A stretch of DNA of 64,000 nt from Cycas panzhihuaensis (Eukaryota; Cycadophyta), in the NCBI GenBank assembly GCA_023213395.1, contig CM041465.1:90403741-90467740 (forward strand), written 5' to 3'. The notes beneath the pieces are model-generated. The model did no database searches and was not told the DNA's origin. It saw only the letters and a program-made list of their open reading frames with translations. Position 1 is the first letter of the stretch. Each line of letters opens with the position of its first letter. The translations under genes and the position numbers were made by a program. This document shows positions 1 through 10,580 of the stretch, in pieces.

Positions 1-71
1 CTCCTCACATTTGATTGGTGAGTTTCTGATTTCAAGTACACAATAAGCTATTTGATTGTAAGGTTATCAAA

Positions 72-2337
72 ATGGGTCACACTCATCTTCTATTAACATA
101 AGACAACTATTCAGAATGGTCAAAAAACATGAAGTCCTGGCTCATCTCCCTTGGCTTATGGGAGATTGTTTTAGAAGGGTACAATGATGCATCACGGTCT
201 TTGGAACAGAAGGACGCATCGGCATTTCAATGGATTTCCTTCATGTCCACAGAAAGAGGTTGCATACAATTCAGTGATATTTTTTGTCTCACCCAAAATA
301 CTACTTGTAGGGCACATAGAGCATGGAACTTCATAAAAGAGAAATTTGGTTCCAAACTGACAAACCAACAACCAATGAATGAAGGTAAAGAGATCAAAAA
401 TGCAGCTAGTCTAAAGGAAGAAGTGCAGGTTGCACATAGTAACCTGACAAAGAATCAAAAAAAGAAATTGAAGAGGAAAATAAAAAAGGATAATGCATGT
501 AATCGTGTGGGTTTACAGAAGAGTGAATCTCTTCTAGATTCATTTGATGATAAGGAAGGTGAAAAGGTATGTGAACTTATTTTTGAAAAAAGGTTCTCTG
601 TTGATGAAGAAATAAATGAATATAATTGTTGTGACAAAGTAATCTCTGCAAATGAACTTATTGGTGATTCTACTAAAGTAACAAATGAGTTTAACAATTT
701 AACTTTAGATCGTTGCTTATAATCTGAGGAAGAAGATGAAGAACTAAAGGTTGAGAAGAGAATTATCCTACCAAACATCTTGAGTTTCAGCCCGTTGACA
801 GGAAAGAGTGAAAGGATGGAGGTTGAAAATTCTGAAATTGATCTATTACAGGTGGTTCAATATGGAAACTCAACTGATTTAGTGGAAAGTGTGGATTATA
901 TCACTTTAATCTATGTTGGTAAATTTGTTGTCAAGCTCCAAACAATGTCAGGTCACATTGTTGTATGCGTATGCATAAGACTTTGAATGACCACATTTAA
1001 CATGGTAGCTTTTTCTACGCATATCCTTGAAAGAATTCAAACTGTGTTAACATATCCTGCATTGGTTCTAAAAGAGTCATTCAAAAGAAGGAAGAACATA
1101 GTTGGTTCAATATGGAAACTCAACTGATTTAGTGGAAAGTGTGGATTATATCACTTTAATCTATGTGGGTAAATTTGTTGTCAAGCTCCAAACAATGTCA
1201 TGTCACATTGTTGTATGCGTATGCACAAGACTTTGTATGACCACATTTAACATGGTAGCTTTTTCTACGCTTATCATTGAAAGAATTCAAACTGTGTTCA
1301 CATATCCTGCATTGGTTCTAGAAGATTCATTCAAAAGAAGGAAGAACATAGTTGGAGTATCATTTGATCAAGATCTTGTGTACCAAGACTGTTGTATGTC
1401 ATGGGCAGGATACTTGGTCAAGAGAGGCAATCGTGTTAAGATATTACACTATTCTTATGTTGGGAGGTACATACATGTGATCGTAACAGAAATCCTCATC
1501 ATATTTGTTACGACAAAAGATCTCTTGGGTGATGAAGATAAAACAAAATATTTTATTGATTCAAAACAAGTACCTGCACAGGTGGAAGAGGCTCTTGAAA
1601 GGAAAAACAATTCCATTGATAACACAGGTAAACAAGATAGTTTTGCTACTTCAAGTGACAAGGTTGAAGCAGATGAGCATGTTAAACCAACTACAGGTAA
1701 CTATGGTGAAGCAATTGAAACTCATCTCGATGAATTCATTGCTTTAGGGGAGGATGATCTTATCAAAGATGATGAAGTAGAGTTTGTTTGTTTATTTGAC
1801 GATCTTGTTGAGGTCATTTTTGATTCAGATATTAGTTGCACTCTAAGTTGCTCACAAATCGATGAAGATCTTGTCGAAGATAAACATATGTAGGATGAAG
1901 ATATTCATGCTTATGTCTTAAATGATGTTGACTTACAAAACATTGATGACAATAATGATGATGCTCATAATGATGGCCTATACAATGTTCACACTTCAAG
2001 TGATGTTGTCTCACCACTTGATGACTTGTTGTCATATTTGGATATTGATGATATTGTCAACTTATCTCCAATTGCTGACATTTATTTGTTTGATCACTCA
2101 CATGTTGAAGAAAGTAGAAGCAAACAGGTGGTAACCAAAATTCTGATGGAAGACATATTTGATGTACACCTTGAAGACACCTTTGATAAGTGCATACAGA
2201 AACACCTGACAGGTCCTCGCCAAGCGCAAGTCAGCTCAAGCTTGATCTACTACACATTTTGTGTAATAAAGGGTTCCCGATTGCACAAGAAGACAAAGTT
2301 CAAGAATCATCACTCTAAAAGACTACTCCAAAGGTGA
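72..2337 (+). pseudogene. gag-like N-terminus fused to a long acidic ORF of unknown function
   Basis: An ATG at 72 opens a frame that, after a TAA at 99-101, reads DNYSEWSKNMKSWLISLGLW, typical of the N-terminus of copia gag (UBN2/DUF4219-like). A lysine-rich stretch (KKKLKRKIKK) follows near 455-487. The frame then runs on with a TAA at 720-722 and a TGA at 984-986. It shifts by one base because of a 250-bp tandem duplication, then continues from 1102 to 2337 with a single TAG at 1891-1893. The downstream part has a hydrophobic segment (DYITLIYVGKFVVKL) and a strongly Asp/Glu-rich tail. I do not recognise it. There is no CCHC knuckle, DSG protease or RT motif. The length and few stops suggest it once coded for about 650 residues. 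It could also be a captured host fragment. Confidence 0.5.
853..1352 (+). repeat. 250-bp direct tandem duplication
   Basis: Positions 853-1102 and 1103-1352 are near-identical head-to-tail copies starting TGGTTCAATATGG and ending AAGAACATAGT. The period (250) is not a multiple of three, so the duplication itself shifts the reading frame of the surrounding ORF. Copy 1 has a TGA where copy 2 has TGT (Cys). Confidence 0.95.
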
Positions 2338-2555
2338 CATTGCAGGATTGAAGACCAAAATCAAATTCAAGACATTGTGTTCAAACCCTTTCCAAGATCA
2401 AGACGTTGTAAATTCAAAGAAGGGAAAGCATATGTTGATCAAACTGGAGTCCATAAGAGTCCATGTCTAATATCCTAAGTCCGTTGTCAAGTGTCATGTT
2501 AGTCTTTAGTATTCAGTCACTTTCTGTGGTCTTGACATTAAACATTAAGGGGAGG

Positions 2556-2890
2556 TGTTAGAGTATAATGTTTAATGTGTGAGAAGATAGAAGCTTATTG
2601 GTCAAGTTAATTGGTGTAAAGTCATTGGTCTGGGTAAAGGTATTTGTCCCACATGCATTACATGTCTTGTATGGTCTCGCACCTCTCTTATATTTAAAGG
2701 TGGTTGAGGTAGTATATGACACAAGGTAATCATCAAGGCTCATGTTGAGTCTTTGGTGCTTTGGTATCTTAATGTATTATGATTATGTTGAGTTAACCTT
2801 TGCTCACTGATATTGTTGATGATGAATGTCTTCCTTGTTAAAGTCTAACGATTTTTTATTAGAATTTATTAGTTAACTGCAATCATTCGT
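2556..2890 (+). repeat. Probable 3' LTR of element D
   Basis: The LTR begins TGTTAGAGTATAATG directly after the polypurine tract and contains a TATA-like box about 135 bp in. The 3' boundary is uncertain: no second copy is available and no target-site duplication could be checked. Confidence 0.5.
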
Positions 2891-3339
2891 GTAGGGGTCT
2901 CCCTCTTACTTGGCAGTTTATCTCTTACGTATGATCTTCAGTCTACAAGCCTGCATGTCTTTGGGACAATTACCTCTGAGTCAAAGTGCAATCTCTGATG
3001 TGTCTTGGATGCTGTCTCCTAGCTTTCCATTTTTATTTTTCGACCAACAACTCTATCTTATCTCGGCGTTGGACTTTTCTTCCCATTCATTGTTGCGCAA
3101 TGATCTTTGTGCCATTGCATCGGTGAACATTCTTGATTAATGCAACATCATATTTTCTTTGACATCTATTCTATATGTACTTGAGAAACGATAATGGAGG
3201 TAACTATACAACATTGATACTCTCTAGTTATGACTCCTCCAATAATTGCTAGCACTGTATGCCTTCCATTGTCCATAGACTTTTCACATGTTTGGGCCAA
3301 ATCAATGCTCTTTCCAATGGTTAGCAGTGCTAAACCATA
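2891..3339. other. Unassigned stretch between element D and the G1 LTR
   Basis: AT-rich sequence with no gene I can support. It may hold the end of the D LTR and the start of the G1 5' LTR. I could not find the expected G1 LTR start (TGTGTGCGGG, present at 23275), so the G1 left end is probably deleted or rearranged here. Confidence 0.4.
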
Positions 3340-3492
3340 TTGCAGTTGGAGTGGTAATTGCGACCAGTTCATAATTGGAGTTACGGTTGCAATCGGATCG
3401 TAGTTGGAGCGGCAGTTGCGACTAGATTACAATTGGAGCGATAGTTGCGACTAGATCGTAGTTGGAGCTGTGGATGTGACCATATCATGGTT
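3340..3492 (+). repeat. 29-bp-type minisatellite in the G1 5' LTR
   Basis: Imperfect repeats of the form GTAGTTGGAGYGGCAGTTGY followed by GACYAGATC, about five copies. The same family recurs with more copies in the 3' LTR at about 23325-23640, so it belongs to the LTR and changes copy number. Confidence 0.75.
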
Positions 3493-3497
3493 GGGAT

Positions 3498-4063
3498 TGT
3501 TGAACCTTACGTTTACATGTTAAGATTATGTACTTTATTTTTCATGTAATATTTGTACTTTTGTACTTTAGGGGTGACTTATCACTTAAGTGATAAAGTG
3601 CACACCCACATTCTTTCTAGTGATACAACATTGTCACTAAAGGGTCAAATGGACCCCCATGCACTTTTGCTTACTTGAGAGTCCCAAAAGGACATAAAGG
3701 ACATATGTCCTACATGCAAGGCATGTACCTTGGATGTTTGACACTTGTCAAACATCCAATGCCTTAGGTCTCTCATTTCACTCTATATAATGAGACCTCT
3801 CCTCATTGTTCTCATATAGAGTTGGAGTCAGTATTGTTGTCTTTGTCGGTTTGCTAATCAAACTGTTATTCATTTGGAGGTTGGACCAATTCCAACCCCT
3901 CACATTTGGTATCATTTTCTTGCTCCTTCTTTTTCATGCTTTGTCTTGCTTAGGCTTTTCATCTTGAGAGTATCATACTTGTTAGCATTTGTTGCTTTCT
4001 AGAACTAGAGTGAACCTAGCTTCTAGATCTTGGGACTGTGAGGCCATTAGGCCTCTTTTCACA
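3498..4063 (+). repeat. 5' LTR of copia A
   Basis: 566 bp, TGTTGAACC to CTTTTCACA. It contains a perfect 18-bp palindrome (TTATCACTTAAGTGATAA, 3579-3596), an 11-bp-stem hairpin (GGATGTTTGAC arm, 3732-3757) and a TATA box (CTCTATATAATGAGACC, near 3780). It is about 11 bp longer than the 3' LTR, mostly from a small duplication around AGGACATAAAGGACATATG. Confidence 0.9.
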
Positions 4064-4077
4064 TTTGGTATTTGAGC

Positions 4078-5990
4078 TAGAGGAGACTAGTTCCCTCAGT
4101 TTTGATTTTTTCTTGCTCAAAGGAGATTCAAAGTAGGTTCTACTACCCCTTGGTGACGACCTTCGCTCTCCGAAGGCGATCTAAGGCGTGTTTTAGACTT
4201 ACAATTGCAGATCAAGCTTTGTGGAGCAGCGTTGAAGGCTGGAGAAGGCATATTTCTTAGATCTGAATTTTTTTTCAGACTACCAGTTGAGTTTTTGAGT
4301 TGGTTTACTCACTTTTTCCTTGTGTTTTTCATCAAAATTGGATTTTTTAGCCAATTTTTTTCTCACATTTGGGTGCTGAACTATTCTCCATCCATTTGAA
4401 GCTCTTAGACTGAATTTACTTGAAGTTTGAGGCCCCTTGCAGGCTGTGGATCAATTTCTACGCATTTTCAGCCTTGAAACCCCACTCAAAAAGCACAAAA
4501 AATTACTGTTTTTCACTCTTTTTTCTCATATCAAGCTGACTGTCCATATACTGACCATGCATGCACAGAAAGTGAGACTTAAGGGAAGAGTTTTAGTGAT
4601 TAATACAAGGGCTTAAAACCCAGGACAGTCAGACGGCTCGATTTTCCTTTCTCAAAGACGTCTAACCAGCCATAACTTCAATTACTTGCAGCTCTCTGCA
4701 CACTTGACGAAAAGCCTGGAGATTTTAGAGGGAGTTGGATACCACTTGGGCACCCCTCCTCCTGAATTTGTAGCACAGATAGAGGTCTCTACACGCTGTT
4801 CTCATCATTTGCATGTCCACGGGAGCCGCCCAAGTCATGCTGCCATGATTGCAATTTTTTTTATGTGTGATAAGTGACTCAAACAAGTAATTTCTAAGCA
4901 CCATTATCATCATTAAGTGAAAATTTTCACTATTTTTAGTGCTTATTAAGGCTCCCTGTGTGGTGTCCTTATTGCTCAAAGTTACAAAAAAAAAATTTGA
5001 ATTTCAGCCTTTATTTTTAAGCACTTCAAGCTTTATTTTACACTTATTCCATGTTTGTAAGTGTTAAAAAGTCTTATTGAAAGTGATTTTAAGTATTGAT
5101 ACTTTGTCAAAAGTGATATTTATCACTATTTCAAACACTTCTTTTAAGGCACCTTGCATGGTGACTTATTGCCCTTAGTCACAAAAAGGGCTCAAAAATA
5201 CTTTGTACTTAATAAAATCACTTCATTCTTTTGATCGTTGGGACTATTTTAAAGTCCCAAAACTTGGTGTTTGGTGTTCTATTTTGCAAGTGGTTCTCTT
5301 ACCTTCACTCTTGAGCATTAAAAGGAACCCATTTGTATCTTCATCACAAGGTTTTGCTTAGCTTCATTGAGTACTTAAGCATATTTTCAAAGTACTTTTC
5401 TTGCAAAACTCATTGTAATTAAGCATCTATTTTTTACTTGGATCTGCATAAGTACTACACTTCATTAAGTGCTCATTGTAACAACACTTTAAGTGTTCAT
5501 ATTGATGTACTAAATTTGCTTCTTTTTGAAGCCCTTTTTCATTGTAAGCTTAATCAAGCACTTTCATAAGTACATCATCCAAGTAAAATAAATCTTAAGT
5601 TCACTTTAACCTTCTAAAAAGTGACTTAAAAATCTTGTTGGAGAGGTCTGAAAAAGGTTCAAACCATGCCTCTGAAATAACCTTAAGCTTGGTGCATTCC
5701 CTAGGGGACCAACCGATCAGACGGTCGGTAACGACAATTAAGGTCGCTCGAGGGAAAGGAGGTTCGAAAAGGGTGTTATTGGGGCTGTGAATCCTAGGGA
5801 AAGCATGGTACATCCATGCAGATCAACCCTACCTGCCTTGTCCTAGATTTAACTTGGCCAACTGTTGGATCTCCTTTATAGATTAGGGTTGGACCAACTC
5901 CATAACCTAGTCCTCCACCCCTCATCATTCCATTCAGTTGTTGGATCTTCTAGTAAGATCAGAACTGTTGGTTCGGTAGAAGGTGGAACT
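4078..5990 (+). other. Untranslated leader of copia A
   Basis: Long non-coding leader without a convincing ORF. Its end (about 5600-5990) matches the leaders of B (18600-19040, reversed) and E (48480-48860, reversed), including a short inverted repeat around ACCGATCAGACGGTCGGT. The gag start seen in B and E is absent here. Confidence 0.6.
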
Positions 5991-6009
5991 ACTGGAGGTT
6001 TTACCATCA

Positions 6010-8120
6010 CACCAGAACCCCTAGGCGACATGGTTTGGCAAAAAGTCAACTGTCAACCATTTGAGGACTTTTGGGTGCGCTGCTTATATGCACATCCCCG
6101 ATCAACAAAGAACAAAATCAGACAAGCATAGTCTAAAATGCATCTTTGTAGGTTATGCCATTCATAGCAAAGCCTACAAGTTGTATGATCCCATTGGGAA
6201 GAAAATGCATCTCTCAAGAGATGTAATCTTTGCTGAAGACGATCATAAGAAGTTGCAAACAACATCTATGCAACCTCCCATTGACAAAGGCAAGAAGATA
6301 GTTGAGGCTTTCCTTCCCTCTCAATCTTTAACTCCATGTACATCATCTGCACCTGCTGGACCATTCACATCATCTGATTTAGCTCCACTTGATCCTAGCA
6401 CATCTTCTGTTGATCAACCACTTAGACCAGAAGATCTTGAGGTTCAAGTCACTTCAATTCAAAAGTTACCAAAATGGTACACTCAAACAGTACAGGATGA
6501 CCACATCATTGAAGGAAAACGTCCATCAAAATAAAGGCAGTAGACCAATTATGCACTTGTGGCTAAAGTGCTATGTGTTGATGAGCCTTCCACCTTTGAG
6601 GAGGCTTCTAAAAATGAAAATTGGAAGGCTGCCATGGATGAAGAAATCCATTCTATTGAAAATAATGGTACTTGAGATTTGGTTGAATTGCCTAAACATA
6701 AACAGGCAATCAGTTGCAAATGGGACTACAAGACCAAATTCCACTCTAATGGTACACTTAAGCGGCAGAAGGCCTGCCTTGTGGCAAAAGGATTCAAACA
6801 AACGGAAGGCATAGACTACGAGGAGACTTTTGCATCAGTGACAAATATGAACACCATCAGACTCATCTTGGCCTTAGCAGCTCAATGCAAATGGCCAGTG
6901 TTTCAGATGGACGTGAAGAGCGCCTTTCTTAATGGCGATCTTCAGGAGGAGGTATACTTGGAGCAACCTCCCGATTACAAGGTACAAGGCAAGGAGCATT
7001 TAGTATGTCGCCTAAAAAAGGCATTATATGGCTTGAAACAAGCTCCAAGAGCATGGTACTCAAAGATTGATGATTACTTCTTGAGACATGGGTTTCATCG
7101 ATCTACTTCAGATCCTAACCTATACATCAAACATGAAAAGAACCATGCCATTTTTATTGTTTTGTACGTAGGTGACTTAGTGATCACTGGCAATGACACT
7201 AAGATGATACACATTCTCCAGGATGACTTGGAGAGAAGTTTCGAGATGACAGATCTTGGACTTCTCCATTATTTCTTAGGCTTTGAGGTATGGCAATAGC
7301 CATTCTATATCTTCATCTCCCAAGCGAAATATTCTTGGGACATTTTGTAGTGGTTCTGGATGCATGACTGCAAGCCGGCGCCTACACCAATGGAGAATGG
7401 AACTAAGCTTACTCTCAATGAGGAAGCTAAACCTGCAGATCCCACTCCTTACCAGCAGTTGATTAGTAGCCTCATTTATCTCACCAACACTCGACCGGAC
7501 ATTTCATTTGCAGTTGAGATTTGTTTTAGATACATGTCTCAGCGTAATCAAAAACATCGGAATGCAACAAAACGCATACTCAAGTACATCAAAGGAACAT
7601 TGCAGCATGGCCTTCAGTATGCACATAATGAGGACTTCATCTTGGAAGGGTTCTCAGATTCTGATTGGGCGGGTTGCCAGGATAGTCAGAGATCCACCTC
7701 GTGTTACCATTTTACCCTTGGTTCAGGAGTTGTTTCGTGGAGTTTCAAGAAGCAACCCAATGTTACCTTGTCCTCCACCGAAGCAGAGTACAAAGCTGCA
7801 GTCAACGCAGCTTGTGAAGTTATCTGGCTACGACGGATTTTTGGGGAACTTGGACTTGAGCAGGATCACCCCACTAGGATTTATTGCGACAATCAAAGTG
7901 TGCTCAAGTTGGCAAAGAATCCTGTATTTCATGCAAGGACCAAACACATTGAGGTTCATCATCACTTCATTAGAGAGCATGTGTAAAGTGGTGAGTTCAA
8001 CCTTCAATATCGACCAATAGAACAACAAACAGCAAATATCTTTACCAAGCCACTTGGTAGAGAAAAATTTGTAAAATTTAGAGATGGTCTAGGGGTCCGA
8101 CTTAACATTGTCAACAGTAA
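6010..8120 (+). pseudogene. Broken pol of copia A (integrase end, RT, RNase H)
   Basis: It starts within integrase (MVWQK, then QPFEDFWV), shifts frame near 6061, and continues in one frame to the end with stops at 6532, 6673, 7297 and 7984. It has integrase C-terminal residues (CIFVGYAIHSKAYKLYDP), then RT motifs FQMDVKSAFLNGDLQEEVYL and LYGLKQAPRAWY. The RT catalytic box is YVGD at 7165-7176 instead of YVDD, so the first catalytic Asp of the pair is Gly. RNase H follows (SDSDWAG, LSSTEAEY, YCDNQSV), ending in TKPLGREKFVKFRDGLG. It cannot encode an active enzyme. Confidence 0.9.
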
Positions 8121-8127
8121 GGGGGGG

Positions 8128-8682
8128 TGTTAAACCTTATGTTTACATGTTAAGATATTGTACTTTATTTTTCATGTAATATTTGTACTTTTGTACTTTA
8201 GGGGTGACTTATCACTTAAGTGATAAAGTGCACACCCACGTTCTTTCTAGTGACACAACATTGTCACTAAAGGGTCAAATGGACCCCCATGCACTTTTGC
8301 TCACTTGAGAGCCCCAAAAGGACACATGTCCTACATGCAAGTCATGTACCTTAGATGTTTGACACTTGTCAAACATCAAATGCCTTAGGTCTCTCATTTC
8401 ACTCTATATAATGAGACCTCTCCTCATTGTTCTCATATAGAGTTGGAGTTGTATTGTTATGCTATCAGTTTGCTAATCAAACTGTTATTCATTTGGAGGT
8501 TGGACCAATTCCAACCCCTCACATTTGGTATCATTTTCTTGCTCCTCCTTTTTCATGCTTTGTCTTGCTTACGCTTTTCATCTTGAGAGTATCATACTTG
8601 TTAGCATTTGTTGCTTTCTAGAACTAGAGTGAACCTAGCTTCTAGATCTTGGGACTGTGAGGCCATTAGGCCTCTTTTCACA
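8128..8682 (+). repeat. 3' LTR of copia A
   Basis: 555 bp, TGTTAAACC to CTTTTCACA, directly after the polypurine tract. It matches the 5' LTR closely. The hairpin at about 8352-8377 is kept with one change at each arm end. Confidence 0.92.
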
Positions 8683-9079
8683 GGGATTGCAGTTGCTACC
8701 AAATCGTAATAGTTATTGAAATTGCAACTGTTCACAATTGGTGCCAAGAACGTAATTGACTGTTTTATTGTATATAAACAGTCATACCGTTTTTTGTTAT
8801 AGTGGTAGTTAAACTACCTATTTTTTGTATAAAAAGGAGTCAGACTAGGAAGACGTGTGTGTGTAAGGGAAGAGGATTGTAGAGTCTTTTTGCTATAGTA
8901 GGCTTGACACTGCAACTGTATATCTTGTGTACTGTTCAGGCTTGTGTCTGGTTGTGATAGGACCAGACTCAATTCCCTATTTCCAATAATATCATGTTTT
9001 GCATCATATATGGCATTCTTGTGCTTGTTTTATCTAGTTGGTATTGTGGTTCTCATGTAGAGATAGAGCAAGACGCACA
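8683..9079 (+). repeat. G1 5' LTR, right part
   Basis: It resumes directly after the A target-site duplication and matches 23640-24033 of the 3' LTR, including TATAAAAAG near 8829, the 'CCAATAATATCATGTTTTGC' region and the terminal AGAGCAAGACGCACA. Confidence 0.85.
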
Positions 9080-9093
9080 TTGGTTCTGTTACC
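9080..9093 (+). other. G1 primer binding site (diverged)
   Basis: TTGGTTCTGTTACC directly follows the LTR end. Equivalent sites are TTTGTTCTGTTGCC in G2 (across the G3 insertion) and TTGATTCCGTTGCC in G3. It resembles the TGGCGCCGTTGCCGGGG class known for Athila/Tat elements; the exact tRNA is not proven. Confidence 0.5.
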
Positions 9094-9136
9094 TACATGA
9101 ATTCAGGGAGAAGGGTGAATAAGTAAAGCATAATGG

Positions 9137-10182
9137 GCAAGGTTGAGTAAGAAATTCGGTACATCTTCCATGCTGCCCAAAGTTGAAGTAGAATCACGTC
9201 GTGAATCCAGAGAGCGTTGGGTAAAGGGCACATTCCAAGTGGGATTGTGTAAGTCGAGATTTGTGTTTACACCAATAAAGCAAGTGAAGAGGCGTCCACT
9301 TGCTAACTCAACAAGGAGGAAAAAGTCGAGTATAGAAGGCGAACTAAAGAAAGAGGCGAACACTAACAAGTGGAGAATTTGTCAAAGAAAAGGTAACACA
9401 GACTGCAGGCAGCCAAGGGCATGCATTGGAAGAGGATCCTATTGAAGAAGTGTTACAAAAGGAAATAGTTGAGGAAGATTGTTTGGAAAGAGAAGAGTTG
9501 CAAAACAACATGATGAAAGAGGAAGCTCGAGAAGAAACAACTTCACAGGTAAATAGAAGCAATTCAATTGAATTGGAGTTATATAGTACAACAAACCAAA
9601 GTTGGAGCCATCATTGGCTTGAAGTAAGAACTCCCCTAAGCCATATATTAAATCCTCTCTTTATCTCATCAATGTCAAGTCTAATTGGAAGTGTAGGAGG
9701 TGGTAATTCACCACCAAGAGAAAATCTAGGTGGTGGAGGTTCATCATTAATTAATTGCTTTTTACTAATACAGGCGGAGGTAGAAATCTACCACCAAGCA
9801 GAGCGGGTCAAGGAAGTGGAATAAGACCTGTGGGGCCCTACATTATTGTGCAAAATGATTTTGCCTTTTTAAGCCTACATTTTGATGGATCTATAGATCC
9901 AAGAGATCATTTGGTGCTATTTAAAAATATGTTGCATATTAAAGGAATTGTGGATCCTGATGACATCGAAGCTCGATTTTTCTCTACATTACGAGGAGTG
10001 GCGATCGCTTGGTTCCAATATGTAAGGGCCCAGGATTTTTTAGGGGATCAGTTATATGAACAATTTTTGGATCGTTTCCAAAAATTGAGAGATCCAATGG
10101 CTATATTCCAAGCCTTGGAAGAAATAAAACAATATCCTAGAGAATCATTCAATGACTTTGATGGACGAATGTGAGTCATAAT
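9137..10182 (+). pseudogene. G1 gag (capsid region), broken
   Basis: Overlapping frames give a basic N-terminus (SKKFGTSSMLPKVEVESRRE), a Glu-rich middle, a Gly-rich linker, and then a Retrotrans_gag-like capsid segment. The capsid segment has FDGSIDPRDHLVLFKN, ARFFSTLRGVAIAWF and FNDFDGRM. The same blocks occur in G3 (FDGTTD, then FKNTIQIKR, then NDFDGRI) and in G2 (FVCTLRGV). It ends at a TGA at 10172-10174, and element C begins a few bases further on. The N-terminal part aligns with G3 50778-51395, supporting one gag family. Confidence 0.8.
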
Positions 10183-10580
10183 TATTGAAAATAATGTACA
10201 TTCCCATTTCATGTTCATTTCTAATGTAATTAGAATATTTCCTCACATGAAATATTTTTAGTGAGAGAATATTATTACTTATAATATTCTTGGTCAAGTA
10301 ATTTTAATATGGTGGTTAGTAAGAGTCAAAGATAGTTGAAATATTAAATATGGTTGTTAATTTGTGGGAGATGTTAATTAGCCATTATGATATGGTTTGA
10401 ACGAACTCCTATGTTTAGTACATATGTAATCTATATATGATGTACTCTATTATGTTTAATATGAGAATGTTGGAGAGTTGTGATTCATTAGCTTATTGTC
10501 ATCTCTTGTAATTTTCTTACATGTGCTTTATGTTATGTATCCTCCTCTTATCTACTTTCTTCCAACATGGTTTTAGAGCC

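Larger units (their letters stand above)
1..2890 (+). mobile_element. LTR retroelement D (5' end outside window), no visible pol
   Basis: Interior and 3' LTR of an LTR element. The 3' LTR is inferred from a polypurine tract (AAGGGGAGG, 2547-2555) followed at once by TGTTAGAG at 2556, with a TATA-like TTATATTTAAAGG near 2689-2701. The interior carries one long reading frame starting with a copia-type gag segment. I find no protease, integrase, RT or RNase H between it and the polypurine tract, so it looks like a non-autonomous element that depends on another copia for mobility (inference). The LTR end is not fixed, because the other LTR lies outside the window; about 2890 is a guess. Confidence 0.6.
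3498..8682 (+). mobile_element. Copia element A, internally deleted, TSD GGGAT
   Basis: A full LTR-to-LTR element inserted in the G1 5' LTR. GGGAT at 3493-3497 and 8683-8687 is the 5-bp target-site duplication. LTRs are at 3498-4063 and 8128-8682. A primer site of the initiator-Met type, diverged (TTTGGTATTTGAGC), is at 4064-4077, and a polypurine tract AAGGGGGGG lies just before 8128. The leader (about 4078-5990) joins abruptly to the C-terminal integrase segment at about 6000, so gag, protease and the integrase core are gone. A is a relative of B and E in this window. Confidence 0.93.

Noticed and set aside
4686-4877. ORFs in the copia A leader as genes
   Set aside because: They lie in the leader, are not shared with B or E, and have no motif.
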